This document shows positions 6,737-10,948 of a stretch of 10,948 nt of DNA, in pieces (position 1 is the first letter of the stretch; each line of letters begins with the position of its first letter). The notes beneath the pieces are model-generated. The model saw nothing but the letters and a program-made list of their open reading frames with translations. It had not been told where the DNA came from and searched no databases. The stretch is from Acidobacteriota bacterium. GTDB lineage: Bacteria; Acidobacteriota; Vicinamibacteria; Vicinamibacterales; 2-12-FULL-66-21. The translations under genes and the position numbers were made by a program. The stretch lies in contig JABFWM010000373.1 of NCBI GenBank assembly GCA_013362195.1, positions 1-10,948 on the forward strand. Direction: 5' to 3'.

Positions 6737-8743
6737 ATGAAAGACCGCATCTCTGCTCCCCGTGTGTTCCTGGCGGCTGCGGCCGCCCTGCTGCTGCCCA
6801 TGGCAGCACAGGCAGCCGGCCGTCCGGCCGGACGACTGGCCAAGCTCGATCTCGCGCTTCGTGAGGCCGCGGCGTCCCCCGCGCCTGGCCCGCAGCGCGT
6901 GATCATCCAGACCCATTCCGCCGCCGAACGCGTGGCGTTGAAGAAGGCGCTGCTCGCGCACGGCGATGTCGTGGAGGCCGAACATCCATCGCTCAACGCG
7001 CTGACCGCGCGGGTGCACGGCGACGATCTCGCCGCGCTTGCCGCCGATCCGACGACGGTGGCCGTGTCATCGGACGTGGCGGTGTCGGTGACCGGTGTGG
7101 ATCCGCAGAAGGCGGCCGCCGACGCGAAGGGATCGCTGATCGCCGATGCGCTGCGGCAGGTCTTTGAAACCCGCCGCGCGCTGCCCTACACGCTCCGGAC
7201 GACCGTCGGCGCCGATCGCGTGCCCTACACCGGAGCCGGCATCGGCGTCGCCATCATCGATTCGGGCATCGATGCGAACCGCGATCTCTCGCGATCCATC
7301 GAAGGGTTCTGGGACTTCACCGCCGGCGGCTCGGCGCCTGCGACGCCGTACGACGACTACGGCCACGGCACCCACGTCGCCGGCCTGATTGCCAGCAGTG
7401 GCCGCCTCTCGCAGGGCGAGTTCGGCGGTATTGCGCCGGGCGTGCGGCTGTTCGGCCTGAAGGTGCTGGACGGGCAGGGCCGCGGCCGTGCGTCTGACGT
7501 GCTGCGCGCGATCGACTTCGTCGTGGCGAACCGTCACACCAAGGGGATCGACGTCATCAACCTGTCGCTCGGCCATCCGATTCTCGAACGGGCGGCGACC
7601 GATCCGCTCGTGCTCGCCATCGAGCGGGCCGTTCGCGCCGGTCTCGTGGTGGTCGTCGCCGCGGGCAACGTCGGCGTCGACAAGAATGGCAACGTCGGGT
7701 ATGCCGGGGTCCTCTCGCCGGGGAACGCGCCGTCCGCGATAACCGTCGGCGCCGTCGACACGAAGCACACCGATCTGCACGGCGACGATCGCATCGCGTG
7801 GTTCAGCTCGCGAGGACCGACGTGGTACGACGGGTTCGCGAAGCCGGATCTCGTCGCGCCGGGCGTTGGCCTGGTGTCGGACTCGTCGCGTTCGAGCTCC
7901 CTGCTTGCCGCGTTCCCGCAGCTCACCGTCACGAAGAACGGGAAGAAGTTCGTCAGCCTCAGTGGCACCAGCATGGCGGCCGCCGTCGTCACCGGCGTTG
8001 CGTCGCTGGCGATCGAAGCCAACCGCGTCGCGCATCCTGGCAGCTCTCCGACGCCGAACCTGGTCAAGGCGATGCTGCAGGTCAGCGCGCTGCCGGTGCT
8101 CGCGAGCAGGGGCGTGGAAGCGGATGCGCTCGCCCAGGGCACTGGCGAAATCAACGCGATCGGCGCCGTGACGCTGGCCGAGGCCATCGACGCGCGCGTG
8201 CCGCTCAATCAACCATGGCTGGGCTTCGTCTCTCCCTCCAGCGTGATCGGCAATCACCTCGAACCGTGGTCGCAGACGCTGATCTGGGGCGACCAGCGCA
8301 TCGCGAACTCCACCGTCCTGACGACGCACGCCGCGATCTTCGACAACATCGTCTGGGGCACGTTGCGCGACTTCGACAACATCGTCTGGGGCACGGTCGC
8401 CGACTTCGACAACATCGTGTGGGGCACCAACATCGTGTGGGGCACCAACATCGTGTGGGGCGATCACGCGATTGGCGTGCGCGACGGCGAGAACATCGTG
8501 TGGGGCACCGTCTCGCGCGACTTCGACAACATCGTCTGGGGCACGCTGCGCGACGCCGAGAACATCGTCTGGGGCACGGTGTCGGATTTCGACAACATCG
8601 TCTGGGGGACGACGGCAAACGCCGGCGCCTTCGACAACATCGTGTGGGGCACGCTGCGCGACTTCGACAACATCGTCTGGGGCACCGTCCGCAGCCATGA
8701 CTTCAGCAACGTTGTCTGGGGCACGCAGACGGGGAGCCGGTAA
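6737..8743 (+). CDS. Secreted S8 subtilisin-like serine protease with twelve NIVWG-type C-terminal repeats
   Basis: The product is a 668-residue secreted endopeptidase. ATG 6737 is preferred over an in-frame TTG at 6728 because it opens a clean signal peptide (MKDR, then a hydrophobic core ending AAQA near residue 26). No clear ribosome-binding site is seen. An I9-like propeptide spans about 50-115. The catalytic set is intact: Asp175 (AIIDSG), His210 (GHGTHVAG), oxyanion Asn311 (AAGNVG) and Ser412 (SGTSMAA). After the catalytic domain comes the junction WSQTLIWGDQRI (511-522), then twelve NIVWG-type units from residue 535 to 663, mostly spaced 11 residues apart by Asp-rich linkers such as LRDFD and VSDFD; units 3-5 abut directly. 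The stop codon is immediately followed by the acetyltransferase ATG. Activity is well supported; substrate and tail role are unknown. Confidence 0.95.
   Translation: MKDRISAPRVFLAAAAALLLPMAAQAAGRPAGRLAKLDLALREAAASPAPGPQRVIIQTHSAAERVALKKALLAHGDVVEAEHPSLNALTARVHGDDLAALAADPTTVAVSSDVAVSVTGVDPQKAAADAKGSLIADALRQVFETRRALPYTLRTTVGADRVPYTGAGIGVAIIDSGIDANRDLSRSIEGFWDFTAGGSAPATPYDDYGHGTHVAGLIASSGRLSQGEFGGIAPGVRLFGLKVLDGQGRGRASDVLRAIDFVVANRHTKGIDVINLSLGHPILERAATDPLVLAIERAVRAGLVVVVAAGNVGVDKNGNVGYAGVLSPGNAPSAITVGAVDTKHTDLHGDDRIAWFSSRGPTWYDGFAKPDLVAPGVGLVSDSSRSSSLLAAFPQLTVTKNGKKFVSLSGTSMAAAVVTGVASLAIEANRVAHPGSSPTPNLVKAMLQVSALPVLASRGVEADALAQGTGEINAIGAVTLAEAIDARVPLNQPWLGFVSPSSVIGNHLEPWSQTLIWGDQRIANSTVLTTHAAIFDNIVWGTLRDFDNIVWGTVADFDNIVWGTNIVWGTNIVWGDHAIGVRDGENIVWGTVSRDFDNIVWGTLRDAENIVWGTVSDFDNIVWGTTANAGAFDNIVWGTLRDFDNIVWGTVRSHDFSNVVWGTQTGSR
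8339..8725 (+). repeat. Twelve-copy (D/E)NIVWGT repeat region
   Basis: Twelve copies of (Asp/Glu)-Asn-Ile-Val-Trp-Gly lie in frame at the 3' end of the second subtilase; the last reads SNVVWG and the fifth ends GD instead of GT. Linkers are 0 to 9 residues, most often five, giving an 11-residue period. Codons are nearly uniform: AAC ATC GT(C/G) TGG GGC AC(C/G) in almost every copy. Together with the variable linkers this suggests more recent expansion or homogenisation than in the SVVWTN array. Confidence 0.93.
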
Positions 8744-8746
8744 ATG
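8731..8746 (+). promoter_or_regulatory. Ribosome-binding site of the acetyltransferase inside the protease 3' end
   Basis: GGGGAG at 8731-8736 lies 7 nt before ATG 8744, and that ATG abuts the TAA of the protease (TAAATG). This supports the first ATG rather than the internal one at 8771, and suggests translational coupling. Confidence 0.6.
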
Positions 8747-9394
8747 GAGCGGCTCCAGGACGTCAACGCCATGGCGACGACCACGACCATCATGTCGGAA
8801 CCGGAAACGACCGCCGACTGGAAGAACGCGCTGCCCGTGCTGGCGGGCCACGGCGTGACGCTGCGCGAGCTGCGGCCAGCCGATGCGGCTTCGCTCTGCG
8901 AGCTGCTGACGGCCGGAGAAGTCGCGCGGTTCATTTCGCCGCCGCCCACGACCGTCGAGGGGTTCGAGCGGTTCATCCAGTGGACGCACGATGAGCGCGC
9001 CGCGGGTCGTTACATCTGCTTCGCGGTGGTCCCGCACGGGCTCGACACGGCGATCGGGCTGTTTCAGGTGCGTCAACTGGAACCGGCGTTCGGGACGGCG
9101 GAATGGGGGTTCGTACTTGGATCGTCATTCTGGGGCACGGGCGTGTTCATGGATGCAGCAAGGCTCACGATCGAGTTCGCGTTCGAGACGGTCGGCGTGC
9201 ATCGGCTCGAGGCACGTGCGGCGGTGCTGAACGGACGGGGAAATGGCGCGCTCGCCAAGGCGGGCGCCGTGAAGGAAGGCGTCTTGCGCAAGAGTTTTCT
9301 GCGCAACGGCGAATACCTCGACCAGGCACTCTGGTCGATTGTCCGAGACGACTGGCGCCAGACCAGGGCGGTCTGGGGATCCATCATCCACTAA
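8744..9394 (+). CDS. GNAT-family N-acetyltransferase (RimJ/RimL-like, Acetyltransf_3)
   Basis: The product is a 216-residue cytoplasmic enzyme with no signal peptide, expected to transfer acetyl from acetyl-CoA to an amine. Family marks are the opening strand VTLRELRPADAASLCELL (about residues 38-55), the central strands with AEWGFVLGSSFWGTGVFMDA (about 117-136, matching the pyrophosphate-loop region), and the late segment NGRGNGALAKAGAVKEGVLR (about 165-184), which corresponds to the N-x-x-S-x4-K-x-G region of RimJ/RimL relatives. The acetyl-CoA loop is FWGTGVF where many relatives have W-G-(K/R)-G-Y/I-A, so binding detail may differ. The gene starts at the stop codon of one secreted protease and ends 46 bp before another, so the three probably share a transcript. 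RimL, Ala/Ser tail acetylation or antibiotic/metabolite acetylation are all possible; substrate is not predictable. Confidence 0.88.
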   Translation: MERLQDVNAMATTTTIMSEPETTADWKNALPVLAGHGVTLRELRPADAASLCELLTAGEVARFISPPPTTVEGFERFIQWTHDERAAGRYICFAVVPHGLDTAIGLFQVRQLEPAFGTAEWGFVLGSSFWGTGVFMDAARLTIEFAFETVGVHRLEARAAVLNGRGNGALAKAGAVKEGVLRKSFLRNGEYLDQALWSIVRDDWRQTRAVWGSIIH

Positions 9395-9440
9395 TCACGG
9401 TGCGATGAGTATTGCGGCAGGAAGGGTAATCAGGTGCATC

Positions 9441-10948
9441 ATGTGGCGTAAATTCCTGGCAGGGACAGCGGTCACGCTGATCTGCCTGCTCGGTGCGACG
9501 GCCTCCGCGGCCGATCGGCCGGGGGATCATCCCAAGCTCGATCGAAAGCTGAACGATCGCGCGCTCAAGGGTGGCGTGTCCACCTCGCGTGTGATCGTGG
9601 TGCTGAACCCGGGCCTGGATGCATCCGCAGATTATAAGAAGGTAGGCGCCAAGCTCGGTCGCCGTCTGAGTCTCCTCAACGGTCAGGTGGTGGAGCTGAC
9701 GAATAATCAGCTTCGCAAGCTCGCGGATTCTCCCGCTGTCGCCAGCATCCATTGGGATCGGCCGACCGGCGGAGAGATGAACCGGGCCGCCGTCGTGTCG
9801 GGCGCGCGCGCAGTCCAGTGGGAAATGGGCTACGACGGCGCCGGCGTCGGTGTGGCCGTCATCGACTCGGGCGTCGCGTCCTGGCACGACGACCTCACCT
9901 ACAGCGGCACCAACGCCAGCGTCCGCCTCGTCAACGGGCAGCGCGTCGCGAAGTTCGTGGACTTCGTCAACGCCCGCACCGCGGCGTATGACGACAACGG
10001 CCACGGCACGCACGTCGCGGGCATCATTGCCGGCAACGGCTACGACACGATGGGCGCGCGCGCGGGTATCGCGCCGGCCGCGCACCTCGTGAGCCTCAAG
10101 GTGCTCGACGACCACGGCGGCGGCTACATCAGCAACGTGATCGCCGCGCTCGACTGGGTCGTCCAGAACAAGGCGGAGTACAACCTGCGCGTGATCAACC
10201 TCTCGGTTGGCGCGCGCGTCACGGAGTCGTACAACACCGACCCGCTGACGCTCGCCGCGAAGCGCGCGGTGGATGCGGGCCTCGTCGTGGTCACGGCCGC
10301 CGGCAATCTGGGCCGGAATGCCGCGGGTCAGGTGCAGTACGGCGCGATCACCGCGCCGGGCAACGCGCCCTGGGTCCTGACCGTCGGCGCGTACAGCCAC
10401 GAGGGGACCGTCACCCGCGTGGACGACGTGATCGCAAGCTACAGCTCGCGCGGCCCGACCGCAATCGACTACGAGGCAAAGCCTGACGTCGTGGCGCCGG
10501 GCACCGGCATCGTCTCGCTCGCCACTCCGGGCAGCCTGATGTACACGACCAAGGCGGCCTACCTCCTGAACGGGCTGCTGCCGACGCCGTACAAGCCGTA
10601 TCTCAGTCTGACCGGCACCAGCATGGCGGCGCCGATCGTCGCCGGCACGGCCGCGCTGATGATCCAGGCGAATCCCGGCCTGACGCCGAACCTCGTGAAA
10701 GCCATCATCGAGTACACGGCGCAGAACTACAGGTATGACGCGCTCACGCAGGGCGCGGGCTTCCTCAACGCGCGCGGCGCGGTGCAGTTGGCGCGGTTCT
10801 ATGCGACCGCAACGGCCGGCGAGCACGTGCCGACCCACAACGTGTGGAGCAAGACGATCCTCTGGGGCAACCACCGGCTCACCGGCGGCGTGATCAAGCC
10901 GGCCGGCAGCGCCTGGAATACCAGCACGATCTGGGGCGCCGGGCGGAC
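9441..10948 (+). CDS. Secreted S8 subtilisin-like serine protease, 3'-truncated by the window
   Basis: The frame is open from ATG 9441 to the window edge (502 codons). An in-frame ATG at 9405 exists, but 9441 gives a typical signal peptide (MWRK, hydrophobic core, ATASA near residue 23). AGGTG lies a few bases upstream. A propeptide-like region spans about 48-110. Catalytic residues are all present: Asp142 (AVIDSG), His188 (GHGTHVAG), oxyanion Asn289 (AAGNLG) and Ser394 (TGTSMAAP). The tail begins at WSKTILWGNHRL (469-480), matching the junction in the preceding protease, and continues with TSTIWGAGR at the edge, so Trp-Gly repeats probably continue beyond it. It is 46 bp after the acetyltransferase and likely co-transcribed. 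The start of the tail is seen; its length and repeat number are not. Confidence 0.94.
   Translation, partial: MWRKFLAGTAVTLICLLGATASAADRPGDHPKLDRKLNDRALKGGVSTSRVIVVLNPGLDASADYKKVGAKLGRRLSLLNGQVVELTNNQLRKLADSPAVASIHWDRPTGGEMNRAAVVSGARAVQWEMGYDGAGVGVAVIDSGVASWHDDLTYSGTNASVRLVNGQRVAKFVDFVNARTAAYDDNGHGTHVAGIIAGNGYDTMGARAGIAPAAHLVSLKVLDDHGGGYISNVIAALDWVVQNKAEYNLRVINLSVGARVTESYNTDPLTLAAKRAVDAGLVVVTAAGNLGRNAAGQVQYGAITAPGNAPWVLTVGAYSHEGTVTRVDDVIASYSSRGPTAIDYEAKPDVVAPGTGIVSLATPGSLMYTTKAAYLLNGLLPTPYKPYLSLTGTSMAAPIVAGTAALMIQANPGLTPNLVKAIIEYTAQNYRYDALTQGAGFLNARGAVQLARFYATATAGEHVPTHNVWSKTILWGNHRLTGGVIKPAGSAWNTSTIWGAGR

Noticed and set aside
8339..8725. Trp repeats as core peptides of a ribosomally made modified peptide
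   Set aside because: The repeats are the tail of a full-length secreted protease, and no modification enzyme is nearby. The GNAT alone is not enough.
7067..9076. A 669-codon open frame on the minus strand opposite the second subtilase
   Set aside because: It is the complement of a clearly functional protease gene in high-G+C DNA, and its Arg/Asp/His-rich composition is typical of antisense shadows.
9384..10874. A 496-codon open frame on the minus strand opposite the third subtilase
   Set aside because: It mirrors the protease frame and has shadow-like composition with no recognisable motif.

Overview
The window looks like a high-G+C bacterial chromosome segment. I tentatively place it in Acidobacteriota, near the Vicinamibacteria. 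This rests on gene content and on recalled resemblance of the proteases and of the partial membrane protein, not on a marker gene. No rRNA, tRNA, CRISPR array or insertion sequence is visible.

Layout, left to right. (1) Positions 1-696, minus strand: the first 232 codons of a polytopic membrane protein that runs off the left edge. It is about 50% G+C, clearly lower than the rest. (2) 807-2477, minus strand: a secreted S8 subtilisin-like protease ending in nine uninterrupted copies of the hexapeptide SVVWTN. (3) 2478-2781: a divergent intergenic region with a strong hairpin. (4) 2782-6453, plus strand: a three-gene operon for a peptide-type ABC importer, with a solute-binding lipoprotein, a DppB-type permease and a DppC-type permease, but no ATPase genes. 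(5) 6454-6736: intergenic. (6) 6737-8743, plus strand: a second secreted subtilase with twelve (D/E)NIVWG-type repeats at its C terminus. (7) 8744-9394: a GNAT acetyltransferase whose ATG directly follows the protease stop codon. (8) 9441 to the right edge, plus strand: a third secreted subtilase, cut off just as its own Trp-Gly motifs begin.

The main theme is three paralogous secreted subtilases within 10 kb. Each has a signal peptide, an I9-like propeptide region and an intact Asp/His/Asn/Ser catalytic set, and each carries a different version of a C-terminal Trp-containing repeat tail. The catalytic domains follow the standard family pattern; the tails do not correspond to any domain I can name. 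The second and third proteases also share a junction motif, WSxT(I/L)(I/L)WG(D/N)xR, between catalytic domain and tail. A reasonable inference is an extracellular proteolysis locus whose products are taken up by the neighbouring peptide importer. The role of the Trp tails (solenoid, surface attachment, substrate binding or assembly) and of the co-translated acetyltransferase is open, and this is the part of the window most likely to be undescribed.
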